A stretch of DNA of 64,000 nucleotides from Chlamydiales bacterium (GCA_022601635.1 JAJACG010000024.1:81240-145239); one strand, 5' to 3'; counted from the first letter of the stretch, positions 47,831 to 57,735 are shown. Made by a program: numbers and translations. Notes: generated by a model from the letters alone, not told the origin.

Positions 47831-49347
47831 GATTGAGGTGGGGCAAAGGGAACAGAAATATGGAGCGGAGCGAGTAGTTTACGTGCCTCCTCAATATGTT
47901 TGTAGTTACCATCCTCAAAGAAGCGCTCATAGTGCTCCTGAACCAGTAGTTGCGTCCACGCTCTCTCGATGCTCGCAGTTCCTAACTTCGCCTGTGAGAA
48001 GCTGATGTGCTTCTTGATGTCAAAGTGACTGTCATAAAAACTGCCCTGCAAAAAGATAACAAAATCAGAAAGTCTATTGGTGGAGCCGTAGATGGTAAAG
48101 GGGCGATTTTTGTAGAGACAGGGAAGTCGTCCTCTCTTTGGCTGCAGAAGCACTACCATCTGCTTGTCAACAGGAACAGCTGTCGCTGTGATCTTTTTGC
48201 CAATCGGATTGCGGATCTGACGTACCAACTCGATAGCTCGATTTTTGACCTCGACGTAATTCATTGAATAGATCAGAGCGCCGCGATTAAAAGAGCTGAT
48301 TAGATCAAGAAGAGGCAGGTTATTACCACCACCAGTAGCAACACTAAAAAGTGAGACTTTGCCATGATTTTTCCGCGTCCAGCCAGCTATCATCTGTCGC
48401 TGTTTATCACTTGGTAAGTAGGAGTCGCCATCAGAGAGGAGGATTGCTGTATGCACTTCCTTATCAGAGACGTGGTTCGGAATGACCTTGCCAAGAGAGC
48501 TGTAGAGCTCAGTCGCTGCAAAGTAGCCGCCATGATTCTGCTCCTGCAAAAATTGACGCGCTCTCGCAACGCAATCCTCACTCCACTTCTGACCTGACTC
48601 AGCAAACTTGGTCACCTTGTCATCAAAGAGCAAAATATTAAAAGTATCTCCCGGCTTCAAGTAGTCTAACGCCTCAGCAACCAGGCGCTTATTGACCAAA
48701 AAGCGACCGCGCGGAATGGAGTTAGATCTGTCAATCAAGAAGTAGTAGTTTTGACGGATGCGCTTAAAGACTACATCGACTTTGGGATAGAAGGTTGCTT
48801 TAAAGATGTAGCCGGGGCGATCTTGACGCGGTGTATACTCCACATGTACATCAAAATGCTCACTGCCAGCCAGCATGCCCTCATTCATATACTCCTGCTG
48901 CTCTTCTGCTGTATCGAGAAGAGGGATGTCACTGTCGACAGCCTCAGTTTGTACTGCCAAAGAGGAGGAGTCACCCAGAAAATCATAGATGCCATCATCG
49001 GTGCCAACAGCGATCTTCTCTGTCTTCAATGTGACAGGTCCAGCGCTCTTCAAGGCGGGGTTTCTCTTTGGAAAGCTTAGAAGGGGCGATGGTGTGAACT
49101 CAGCGACCAGTTCATGCAGATCTTCCTTCACCTCTTTTGGTACGGCCATCAGATTCTCAAAAGTGCGTGCTAAAAGAGCGGAGCGCTCTTTTTTTTGCAT
49201 CTTGGCAAACATCTGGTTCGAAATGTAGGAGACAGAGTGCGTGGGAAGTAGGCGAGGACGGAATTCATAGTTGTGAATCACGGCAAAAAAGAGCAGATGC
49301 AAACCAATTGCTGAGGAAATGCAGAAGTATAAAAGCCGCTTGTTCAT
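47827..49347 (-). CDS. von Willebrand factor A domain protein with N-terminal TM
   Basis: YYFLIDRSNSIPRGRF, AILLSDGDSYLPSDKQ; N-terminal hydrophobic LLYFCISSAIGLHLLFFAVI. Confidence 0.85.
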   Translation of the reverse strand: MNKRLLYFCISSAIGLHLLFFAVIHNYEFRPRLLPTHSVSYISNQMFAKMQKKERSALLARTFENLMAVPKEVKEDLHELVAEFTPSPLLSFPKRNPALKSAGPVTLKTEKIAVGTDDGIYDFLGDSSSLAVQTEAVDSDIPLLDTAEEQQEYMNEGMLAGSEHFDVHVEYTPRQDRPGYIFKATFYPKVDVVFKRIRQNYYFLIDRSNSIPRGRFLVNKRLVAEALDYLKPGDTFNILLFDDKVTKFAESGQKWSEDCVARARQFLQEQNHGGYFAATELYSSLGKVIPNHVSDKEVHTAILLSDGDSYLPSDKQRQMIAGWTRKNHGKVSLFSVATGGGNNLPLLDLISSFNRGALIYSMNYVEVKNRAIELVRQIRNPIGKKITATAVPVDKQMVVLLQPKRGRLPCLYKNRPFTIYGSTNRLSDFVIFLQGSFYDSHFDIKKHISFSQAKLGTASIERAWTQLLVQEHYERFFEDGNYKHIEEARKLLAPLHISVPFAPPQS

Positions 49348-51875
49348 CTCACTCTCCGATTCGCTGATTCGACTAAATACTTGGAAACAGCGTATTTGCC
49401 GTGGCAAAGGGTGGAGAAAAGAGCGTGCGCTTTTTTCTGCTCCCCCTCAGTTTCGGCAATGAATGCCTCAATGTAGCGCATATAGGCTTGATAGATCAAG
49501 TCGCGACTTGGCATTTGATAGCGCGCAGTGTGGTAATCCTTCGACCAGATGTCATCTTCCAAGGTAAAGTGGTCATGAATCTCATTGGCAAGCTCTAAAA
49601 GCTCATCCTTGTTCATCCGATTAGCCTGCAATTCCAAATAATCAACAGCTGCCTCTAGGTGCACCGGCTCCGTTTGGATGCGCTTTTTCATCCAGAGCAT
49701 TTTGAGAGCTACCGCTGTCGCCTCATGATCAAAGAGCAGGCGGCAGCGCTGCAGCTTTGCTCTAGCCGAGACCATTGGCTGATCGGAATTCTCCAACTGC
49801 TCATAGAGTTCAATCGCCTCCTCTGTATTGCCAGTGGCACCCAAATGGTGTGCCAAAGCGAGCTGGATCTTGTCGCCAAACTCACTCTTCTCATCAAGAG
49901 CGGTCAACTGCTGCAGTAGTTCCCCCGCTCTTTCATGTTCGCTCCTCTCTGTATAGAGATCGGCCAAGACAAAGGCTTCACGTGGGAAGCGAGAGATTTG
50001 ACCACTTGAGTGTAAAAGTGCCTCAAAAATCTCAATCGCTCGCTCTTTCTTCTCTTCGTTTTTGGCAAAGCGATGCGCTAGCCAGAGACGATTTTCAAGA
50101 GAGACAGGATAGCTGTGGATGATGCAGTAGAGATGCTCCTCAGCAAAGTGGTTGAACTGCTGGTCCTGACTCTCTTTGGCAGCATCCAAATAGGCGTTGA
50201 ATAGGTATAAATGGAGTCTGTCAGCCTCTGGTAAACTGCTATCTAGCTCTAAGGCGCGCTCGCCATGCACAATAATCTGCTCAGGCCGAAAGCCCTGCTT
50301 GAGAGAGCAAAGTGTGAGTAGTGATTCATGCTCAGCACATACCTCCAGCTTTTGCAAAATAGCAAATGCCTCCTCATAGCGCTCTATCTTGATTAATCCC
50401 TTTGCCATCAAATTGAGATAGAAAGCTTTTTCTTCATCTACAAAGAGGTTATAATTCAGTCCCTTTTCGATGTGCTGTACAAGCTCGAGATGATTTTGAT
50501 CCAAATTGAGGCAGAGATCGATGGCGAGCTTGACCATCTCTTGGCTCTCAAAGCGCTCTTGGTAGGCGCAGCAAACAGTATATGCCTCTTGCCACTTCTC
50601 TTGCGCAATCAAGATCTCGGTCTTCTCGCGCATGCTTCTTTCTACAACTGTGGCGCTATGCTTGAGTTCAATCAGAAGATCAAATTGCGCAAGAGCTTCC
50701 TCAATTAGCCCCACATTTTTGTAGACAAGCGCACGCAAAAGAGCGACATCGCCAAGCTCTGCAGGGTAGCGCTCTTGCACAGGAGCGTAACCGCGCTCTA
50801 CAATTTCTAAATCATTGAGCTCATGACCACAGACAATCAAAGCGAAGAGTGCATTCTTGTCATAGGGATAGATGAGCCCAAGATCGAGGCTACGTCCAAG
50901 AAGTGGAGCTGCCTCCTGCCACCTCTTTTTTTGGTAGTGCGCCATACCTCTGTAGAAATGGAAGAGCGGCATCCGAAAAGAGGGTAGTTTGGTCAAAAAG
51001 AGATCTTTTTCACTAAAAAGCGGCTCAAAGTTCTCATTTTTGGCCAGAAGCTGCATCCACTGGTAGGTTGATTCAGAGGAGCGTATTCCGCCAATATAGG
51101 CGACTTTGTGGAAGATTTCGGCAGCCTTGGATTCATCAAATTTGGCAAGCATGGCGGCTGCATGGAAGAGCAGCTCCTCATTTTCTGTTTCACTTTGGGC
51201 GAGCTCTAAATAGAGGGTGGCGGCCTCTTTGGGCTGATCGAGTAGCCTGTAGATCTCAGCGGAGGCGAGTTTGGCATGTGCGCTGTAGCGCTTGTTGCGT
51301 ACAATGGTGTCAAAGTGAGCAAGCGCCTCTTTGGCCAGCTCTTTCGCCTTCTGTTTCCCCTCTTTATAGTGTGACAAAATCATAGCCTCTCTAAAGGTTG
51401 CTTCCGCAACTAAGAAGGTCGCCTCTCGGCGCTCTTTGCCTTTTAAAAGGGCTAAAATAGGGGAGATTTCCTGATAGAGCAGTTCATAGCTTTGCAACTG
51501 GTAGAGTGCTTGCCACCTCTTCAAACGCATTTCGTCGCGCGTTTTGGGATTTCTGATGGCATCGAAGGCGGCAACGGCGGCTTCATACTCCTTTTCGATG
51601 AGGGCAATTTTTCCGAGCTGCACTTGAAAGAGATCGCGTTTACCGCTTGCTGGGAAGCGATCGAAGAAGGCGTAGATCTGCTGTCTGGCGAGTGAAAATT
51701 CTTTATCTTTGATGAGGCAGTTGATGCGCCGCGCTGCAAGTAGTTCTTGCTCTCTGGAATCGCGCTCATCCATTTCGTAGAGTGGGGCGATCACTTTTTG
51801 ATGGCGTCTCGCCTCTACTGAAAGGGGAGAGAGCAGGGCTAAAAACGCTAAAAAATATTTCATTTGCAAATTCAT
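49344..51875 (-). CDS. Large secreted TPR/helical-repeat protein (843 aa)
   Basis: Signal peptide MKYFLAFLALLSPLSVEA, many TPR-like helices; stop overlaps VWA gene start. Confidence 0.8.
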   Translation of the reverse strand: MNLQMKYFLAFLALLSPLSVEARRHQKVIAPLYEMDERDSREQELLAARRINCLIKDKEFSLARQQIYAFFDRFPASGKRDLFQVQLGKIALIEKEYEAAVAAFDAIRNPKTRDEMRLKRWQALYQLQSYELLYQEISPILALLKGKERREATFLVAEATFREAMILSHYKEGKQKAKELAKEALAHFDTIVRNKRYSAHAKLASAEIYRLLDQPKEAATLYLELAQSETENEELLFHAAAMLAKFDESKAAEIFHKVAYIGGIRSSESTYQWMQLLAKNENFEPLFSEKDLFLTKLPSFRMPLFHFYRGMAHYQKKRWQEAAPLLGRSLDLGLIYPYDKNALFALIVCGHELNDLEIVERGYAPVQERYPAELGDVALLRALVYKNVGLIEEALAQFDLLIELKHSATVVERSMREKTEILIAQEKWQEAYTVCCAYQERFESQEMVKLAIDLCLNLDQNHLELVQHIEKGLNYNLFVDEEKAFYLNLMAKGLIKIERYEEAFAILQKLEVCAEHESLLTLCSLKQGFRPEQIIVHGERALELDSSLPEADRLHLYLFNAYLDAAKESQDQQFNHFAEEHLYCIIHSYPVSLENRLWLAHRFAKNEEKKERAIEIFEALLHSSGQISRFPREAFVLADLYTERSEHERAGELLQQLTALDEKSEFGDKIQLALAHHLGATGNTEEAIELYEQLENSDQPMVSARAKLQRCRLLFDHEATAVALKMLWMKKRIQTEPVHLEAAVDYLELQANRMNKDELLELANEIHDHFTLEDDIWSKDYHTARYQMPSRDLIYQAYMRYIEAFIAETEGEQKKAHALFSTLCHGKYAVSKYLVESANRRVR

Positions 51876-51921
51876 CAGATATGCAGAATAATGGCACGCT
51901 CAACAACAAGAAGCAAGTATT

Positions 51922-52836
51922 ATGGGATTACTTTTTGCATTTTTAGCAGCACTTTTAGCATCGGCATCTAACCTCTTTATGAGACTTAGTATTGGAAAGG
52001 GGGGATCATCGCGCGCCTATTTGGTTGTGCAGCTCTCCTTTTCATTTTTGGTGATGATATTACTGAATCCCGTGAGGACGATGGATTTTGCCCCTAACCT
52101 TCCAAGTATTGTGCTTGGTTTGATAGGTGGTGTTCTTTTGGGCGCGGTGATGTGGAGTTTGGGGAAGAGCTTGGAGACGGGGCCTCCGGGGCTATCGCTT
52201 GCGATTATTAATACGAGTTCGATTATGCCGGCGATTATGTTGGTGATGCTTTTTGGCCCGCAATATGGGCATGGATATACTGTAATGAATGGTATAGGCT
52301 CGCTTCTTGTAGCGGCTGGCATTATTTGGGCGGGATGGACGCGTGATCAGAAAAATAGCAGCAAGGTGTGGCTGATTTTTGTATCGGCGGTCTTTATTTT
52401 CCATACGCTCTATTTGATCTATCTGCAGTGGTGGGCGATGCTGCTCACTTCGGAGCTACCGCTATCGCGACTTCTGCCTTTCCATGTGGAGCCACTGCAT
52501 ATTGCGTGGTTTATGCCAGCGATTTTCTTGTCTGCTGCGATTTTCCAGTGGGTGATTTATCTGAGGCATGAGGATCGTATGCCGCGAGGTGAGGAGGTGC
52601 GTTTTGGCCTTCTTGGTGGATTGACAAATGGTGCCTGCGCCTTTTTCTTGATAATGGCGCCTCAAGTGGCAAGTGCATGGCAAAATGCGATGCTCTTTCC
52701 GATCTTTTCTGTGGGGATCATTGTGCTTTGCAACGTTTGGGCGAAGGTTCTCTACAAGGAGAAAGTCAATTGGTTGGCTAATGGCGTCTGCACAATAGGT
52801 CTACTTCTTGGCACCGTTGCTTGGAATCTGATCTAA
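51922..52836 (+). CDS. DMT/EamA-like multi-TM transporter
   Basis: About 10 TM; MGLLFAFLAALLASASNLFMRLSI... Confidence 0.65.
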   Translation: MGLLFAFLAALLASASNLFMRLSIGKGGSSRAYLVVQLSFSFLVMILLNPVRTMDFAPNLPSIVLGLIGGVLLGAVMWSLGKSLETGPPGLSLAIINTSSIMPAIMLVMLFGPQYGHGYTVMNGIGSLLVAAGIIWAGWTRDQKNSSKVWLIFVSAVFIFHTLYLIYLQWWAMLLTSELPLSRLLPFHVEPLHIAWFMPAIFLSAAIFQWVIYLRHEDRMPRGEEVRFGLLGGLTNGACAFFLIMAPQVASAWQNAMLFPIFSVGIIVLCNVWAKVLYKEKVNWLANGVCTIGLLLGTVAWNLI

Positions 52837-52880
52837 TCAAGACTTCTAGACTCTCTTAGTGTCATCGCTGCTTTCTGTAT

Positions 52881-52931
52881 GTGTAAATTTGCAGTGAGAT
52901 CGCAATTTTCAGTGTCACTGCAAATATACAC
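52881..52931. terminator. Large inverted repeat between convergent genes (possible bidirectional terminator)
   Basis: GTGTAAATTTGCAGTGA ... TCACTGCAAATATACAC, 17-bp arms with 1 mismatch, 17-nt loop. Confidence 0.55.
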
Positions 52932-53935
52932 TAGTTACCATAGAAGTTGATGAGGGTTTCGGCCTTGGAATAGTTGGTTTGACGCAATGCCTCGTAAACC
53001 TGCAGGCCCTTCGCATTGTGTCCCATCTGAAAGTAGAGTGTTCCTAGTTTGAAGAGCGTCTCCTTGTCCCCAGGACGCAGCTGCAATACCTTCTCATACT
53101 CTGCAATCTCCTCCTGAGGCATCTGCAAATCATGGTAGCTGTACGCCAGCTGCATATGCACCCAAGGATCGTCCGGCGCATAGCTGCTCAAAATCTTAAA
53201 CTCCTCAATCGCTAAGTGAGCAATCTCCTTGAATCTACTCTGCATCTCTTTGCTATAACGCTCAGGTGGAACCCAGCGCTCCACATCGGCAGCTCTAGGA
53301 TCGCTATAGAGCGTCGAAAGCAAAACATAGGCATTGGCAAGAGCTGCATGCACCTCTAAGTTGGTGGGCTCACATTTTACTACCTTAATATGCTCCTCAA
53401 TACTAGTTGAGTAGAGCAGCTCTCGTAGCTGGTGGAAATCGCGCCAATGAGAGAAGCAGGAAAATTTTTCGAGCGTTGGAGCCAAACTTTTGAGGAAAAA
53501 GGGAGGGGAGTAGATGGAATACTCCATCTCATCGAGAGAGCTGGCAAATTTTTGCGCTGCATTGGCAAGAGCGATGTGATGCTCCAAGATACCCTCCTGA
53601 TAGCCCATCTTAGCGCGACACTCATCCAAAAAGTGCTCGCAAAGCTCCACCAGCTGATCTGGCTTCTTCGCTTGTAAATAGAGCCGCAAAACAAAGTAGG
53701 AAAAGACCGTCAAAAAGAAAAGTGCTAGGCTAAAGGCAAGAACTGTTGACTTGGAGAGTAGAGCAAAAAAGGAAATGAAAAGTGCAAGTTCTACACTTCC
53801 AATGATGAAGAAGATTGTATTGAAGACTGTTTGTGTGCGCAGTAATCGGCGCAAAGCGCGCATCGGTCCCATTGGCAGCTTCTGCATCTGCTCATAGGGT
53901 TGGGCAAAAATGGCCTCACTATTCGTCTTCATCAA
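52931..53935 (-). CDS. TPR-containing membrane protein (334 aa)
   Basis: Two TMs near the N-terminus; C-terminal TPR (DDPWVHMQLAYSYHDLQMPQEEIAEYEKVLQLRPGDKETLFKLGTLYFQMGHNAKGLQVYEAL). Confidence 0.85.
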   Translation of the reverse strand: MMKTNSEAIFAQPYEQMQKLPMGPMRALRRLLRTQTVFNTIFFIIGSVELALFISFFALLSKSTVLAFSLALFFLTVFSYFVLRLYLQAKKPDQLVELCEHFLDECRAKMGYQEGILEHHIALANAAQKFASSLDEMEYSIYSPPFFLKSLAPTLEKFSCFSHWRDFHQLRELLYSTSIEEHIKVVKCEPTNLEVHAALANAYVLLSTLYSDPRAADVERWVPPERYSKEMQSRFKEIAHLAIEEFKILSSYAPDDPWVHMQLAYSYHDLQMPQEEIAEYEKVLQLRPGDKETLFKLGTLYFQMGHNAKGLQVYEALRQTNYSKAETLINFYGN

Positions 53936-55742
53936 AGCTATCGATATTGTCTATTTGAACTAAATGTTCGCTCTTCTCCTGCAGTGCATAGACCTGGCTA
54001 AAGGCAATTGCTTTGTGCACACTCTCATCCGAAGCAGGCAATCCCTGTAAGTAGCCAAGCGCCTTTTGATACTCTCCCATATGGAAACATGAAAGTCCAA
54101 CAACTCTTTGAGCGCGCAAATTGGAGGAATCTAGCTTCAAAACCCAAGAGGCGTGCGTCTTCGCAGCTGCAAAGTTCCTTGCCTCATAGAGATACTCTGC
54201 ATCAGCTAAATGGTTAGCCAATTTTTCGGCATCTCCTACCTCATTGATTGTCACATGGAAAAAATCGAGAGCATCATGAATCAAAGATAGCCTGTGAATC
54301 ATGTTGCTGTTTTCTGCCTGTAAATAGAGCTCACTCAAGAAGCCCTCAATGCGGCTTTGACACTGCTGCTTGTCAATACTGTAATCTGCCGCAAGACGCA
54401 GAAGGCGAGTGCCCTTTTCTTCAAAACCCTCTTTCTTCCAAAAGAGTTGACCATAGTTGAGAAGCTGCTGTCCCATCACCTCATATTCAGCACTATCTTG
54501 ACCCAGCTGCCGCCAAAAAGCGAGGAAATGGCGTGTGTCAATCAAGTTCTGAGAATCAGCATAGATAATCTCAAAAAGCTCAGATGTAATCTGGCGCGCC
54601 ACCTCTTTTTTCAAAGCAGCTTTGTTTTCGCACAAAGAGTTCAACGCATGCCATAGATAGCAAAGTGTTTCGCCCTCTTTGTTATGCACACCCTCTTGCA
54701 TCGCTGCGAGCAGATTCTCCTCAATAATTGTATGGAAGTAGCTACCACCAAACTCATCGGCAATCTCCTTGCAAAGCTCAAAATAGAGCTCATCCTTTCG
54801 AAGCAAAATACTTTGCACCAAGTGGCAGGCTACATCAGCAATCTGCTCATTTGCACCCCACTCTTGCAGCGTCTGTACAAAGGCAAGTGCCCACTGCCTT
54901 TGATCCGCATTGGCAAAGAGCATTGTAGCCTCTTTTGCCAAAAGCTCAGACGCGCGCTCCCGCTCACGATCAAAACGGATCTCACGACCAGAACGATCAA
55001 AATAGAAGCGAGCGAGCTTATAATAGGAGCCACGTTGCAAAGGAGGTACCTCTTGAGCCTCCTTCAAATAGGTCACTCCCAAAAAGAGCGTTGATAGCTG
55101 ACGAAAACTGTGCGGATCACGATCCAGCAGATGGCTTTGCTTCTCCAAAATCTCCCTGCTACCCACAATATCTCCCTCCTCACAAAGGGAGTGCGCTAAG
55201 TGAAGTTGTCGCCATGAACAGGGGAAGCATTTGTCCAAAACGCTCTCCATCCAGCCAACCTGCTCTGTTTGCGCTGACCAGTAGCGAATAGCCTCACTCC
55301 AATGACCATGCAGGTAGTGTGAAAGCCCCTCAAAAAAGAGCAATACTGATGTATCATGGGACAGCTGCTTGGCGCGGTCAATTAGCGGCGTAATCTCCAT
55401 ATCACGATTAGTGAAATAGGCGTTGAGCGCCTGCGTCAAATAGATCTGTACTAACAGCTCACGATCTTGCGTTGTGTGACCCGGTTGAAGAATTGTTTGT
55501 AGAAAATAGTCCGACTCCGTAAAGTGACCCCTCGCGGTAGCCAAATAACTGTTATACAGAGCAAGAGGAAAGGTCAGTGGCTCAGAATCAGCAAGTAAAC
55601 GCTCACATGCAGCGTAATCGCCCTCACAAAAGAGAGTCAATGCCCGCTCCTGACGGTCCGGCCTTAATGAACGTAGATAGAGAAATGATGCAGCGCAAGC
55701 GACAAGAGCAATTAGACAAAAGGTGGGGAGAAAACGTTTCAT
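53919..55742 (-). CDS. TPR-like secreted/membrane-anchored protein (607 aa)
   Basis: Signal anchor MKRFLPTFCLIALVACAASFLYL; C-terminal TPRs (EARNFAAAKTHASWVLKLDSSNLRAQRVVGLSCFHMGEYQKALGYL). Confidence 0.8.
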   Translation of the reverse strand: MKRFLPTFCLIALVACAASFLYLRSLRPDRQERALTLFCEGDYAACERLLADSEPLTFPLALYNSYLATARGHFTESDYFLQTILQPGHTTQDRELLVQIYLTQALNAYFTNRDMEITPLIDRAKQLSHDTSVLLFFEGLSHYLHGHWSEAIRYWSAQTEQVGWMESVLDKCFPCSWRQLHLAHSLCEEGDIVGSREILEKQSHLLDRDPHSFRQLSTLFLGVTYLKEAQEVPPLQRGSYYKLARFYFDRSGREIRFDRERERASELLAKEATMLFANADQRQWALAFVQTLQEWGANEQIADVACHLVQSILLRKDELYFELCKEIADEFGGSYFHTIIEENLLAAMQEGVHNKEGETLCYLWHALNSLCENKAALKKEVARQITSELFEIIYADSQNLIDTRHFLAFWRQLGQDSAEYEVMGQQLLNYGQLFWKKEGFEEKGTRLLRLAADYSIDKQQCQSRIEGFLSELYLQAENSNMIHRLSLIHDALDFFHVTINEVGDAEKLANHLADAEYLYEARNFAAAKTHASWVLKLDSSNLRAQRVVGLSCFHMGEYQKALGYLQGLPASDESVHKAIAFSQVYALQEKSEHLVQIDNIDSFDEDE

Positions 55743-55913
55743 GCGCCTGAGATTACCACCGGTTAAAAATAAGATAAAGGGAAATTATAACATTAAAGAT
55801 GGTGTAAAGAATTGTCGATTTTTTTATCTATATGAAGAGAAAAAGAATGCGTAATTTAATAACGTCGTGTTAAAAATGAACCAGAACAGAATTTTAGAAA
55901 GAGGACTTTTCGA

Positions 55914-56621
55914 ATGAGTCAAAAGAAAACCATATTATTGATTGAGGATGAAGAAGATATTGCAGCACTGATCAAATTGCAGGCTGATATATCTGGTTAT
56001 AAGCTCTATGTTGAGACCGACGGTTTGAACGGCTATAGAGCAGTTGAGCGTGATCGTCCCGACTTGGTGATCTTAGATATTATGCTTCCTGGTCAAAATG
56101 GTTTAGATATTTGCCGTAAGATGAAGCAGAGCCCTGAGCTTAAAAACATTCCTGTGGTGATTATTTCAGCGAAGAATGAGGAGTTGGATGTGGTGCTTGG
56201 TCTAGAGCTTGGTGCTGATGACTATGTTGCGAAGCCATTTTCTCCCAAAATTCTCTTTTCACGTGTAAAGGCTGTTTTGCGCCGTGGTCGCGAAACACAG
56301 AAGGTGATGAAGACGTTGACATTTGGGGATTTTACTCTCGAGGTAGAGCGTTACTTGCTGCGTAAGAAGGACAAATACATTCCGATTACACTCTCTGAGT
56401 TTGGTATCCTCCGCAGGTTCTTAGTGAATCGTGGGAAGGTGTTGACGAGGAATCAGCTTTTGGATGATGTGCAGAATGATGATGCGTTCATTATGGACCG
56501 TAATATTGATGTGCATATTGCATCATTGCGTAAGAAGCTTGGGCCAAATTTCTTCTGGATTGAGACGGTACGAGGTGTTGGATACCGCTTTAAGGAAGAA
56601 GAGGATCACGCGCACGTCTAA
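55914..56621 (+). CDS. OmpR/PhoB-family response regulator
   Basis: Receiver (LLIEDEEDIA, VILDIMLPGQNGLDICR, VISAKNEE, LGADDYVAKPFSPKIL) and winged-helix (RNIDVHIASLRKKLG...IETVRGVGYRF). Confidence 0.96.
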   Translation: MSQKKTILLIEDEEDIAALIKLQADISGYKLYVETDGLNGYRAVERDRPDLVILDIMLPGQNGLDICRKMKQSPELKNIPVVIISAKNEELDVVLGLELGADDYVAKPFSPKILFSRVKAVLRRGRETQKVMKTLTFGDFTLEVERYLLRKKDKYIPITLSEFGILRRFLVNRGKVLTRNQLLDDVQNDDAFIMDRNIDVHIASLRKKLGPNFFWIETVRGVGYRFKEEEDHAHV

Positions 56622-56772
56622 GGAGCACAGAACAACTCCCATCCGCCAATCTTCGCGCCGCTGCATCATTCTCGCCTTCACTAACCCGCAAGGGTTTAGC
56701 GTCAGGCTCCGAATTTCCCAGCGTCGTAAATCTTGGTAGAATCTCCAATAACCGAGTTAATCAGTATCTCCC
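56619..56772 (+). repeat. Near-palindromic dispersed repeat, copy 6
   Basis: TAAGGAGCACAGAACAACTCCC...CTAACCCGCAAGGGTTTAGCGTCAGGCTCCGAATTTCC...GTTAATCAGTATCTCC. Confidence 0.87.
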
Positions 56773-56779
56773 TAACAGA

Positions 56780-57100
56780 CTAGAGACTCTCTTGCACTGG
56801 CACTGATTGCACGCGCTTTTTGCTGTGGGCATTTAGGAATTTGCTAGCAATTCCAACTACAACGATCGCTCCACCGGCGGTAGCGCCTAGCCACTTGCAA
56901 GAGGTTCCTGCTTGTGCGGTTGTGATGAAGCCATTACCCAAGCTGAAGATGGTAATGATCAAACTCGCTGCGGTAAGAATTAGGATCGAGGCAGCAATGC
57001 CTCTGATGTTATCAAGAGTCTGCCGCACGTTTGTATTTTTAATTAACGGATCGGCCATAGTTTTCGTAGACATTCTAGTTGTGCTGATATTTCTAATCAT
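56780..57100 (-). CDS. Inc-like small membrane protein 3
   Basis: Two adjacent hydrophobic segments; GAIVVVGIASKFLNAHSKKR shared with neighbours. Confidence 0.6.
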   Translation of the reverse strand: MIRNISTTRMSTKTMADPLIKNTNVRQTLDNIRGIAASILILTAASLIITIFSLGNGFITTAQAGTSCKWLGATAGGAIVVVGIASKFLNAHSKKRVQSVPVQESL

Positions 57101-57446
57101 TGATACTTCCCCCTTTGATTTTTGTTGTTGCTATGCGCACTTTTGCTGCCATGAGTGTTAGAGTAGTCTTGATTGACACACTCTTGCCCCTTCCCTCTTT
57201 GACCTTAGTTGTTGATCTGAGCACTTTGGCTGCAATAATCGAGAGAGTGGCTCCTGTTGCAAGAGCGATAGCAAACCCTTTGAGCAACCCTACTGCGCAG
57301 TCAGTTTTGAGCAGATGGATTCCATAGCAATAGCCAATCACACCAATAGCAACTGCTGAAATAGTGGCTATTGTCGCTCCAAATCCAAGCGTTTGAGCGG
57401 CAGCATCTCTTACTTCAGGTGATGTAAATGTGGGTCTTACAATCAT
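57093..57446 (-). CDS. Inc-like small membrane protein 2
   Basis: Two hydrophobic segments; ATGATLSIIAAKVLRSTTK. Confidence 0.6.
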   Translation of the reverse strand: MIVRPTFTSPEVRDAAAQTLGFGATIATISAVAIGVIGYCYGIHLLKTDCAVGLLKGFAIALATGATLSIIAAKVLRSTTKVKEGRGKSVSIKTTLTLMAAKVRIATTKIKGGSIND

Positions 57447-57679
57447 GATTTTTTACCCTTCTGATTCAAGATTTTTGAAGCAATCGCGCAAATGGCAAAG
57501 GCTGTCGCCGAGGTTGCTACTACTACCGCCGTGCGCAAGCCCATCGCTCTATTAATATGGCCACCCCTAAATGTCATGATCCCCATGAATAGGGCAACAA
57601 AGGCGGCAGAAATACCGACTATCATACCCATTTCCTGAGCAAATGTAGCCGCAGATCTAACAGTTGAAATCTTCATCAT
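57443..57679 (-). CDS. Inc-like small membrane protein 1
   Basis: Two hydrophobic segments; ATAFAICAIASKILNQKGKK. Confidence 0.6.
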   Translation of the reverse strand: MMKISTVRSAATFAQEMGMIVGISAAFVALFMGIMTFRGGHINRAMGLRTAVVVATSATAFAICAIASKILNQKGKKS

Positions 57680-57735
57680 GCAAATATTTTAACATATGAA
57701 GATAAAGGGTTTATGTGAATAAAGTTAATTATTTA

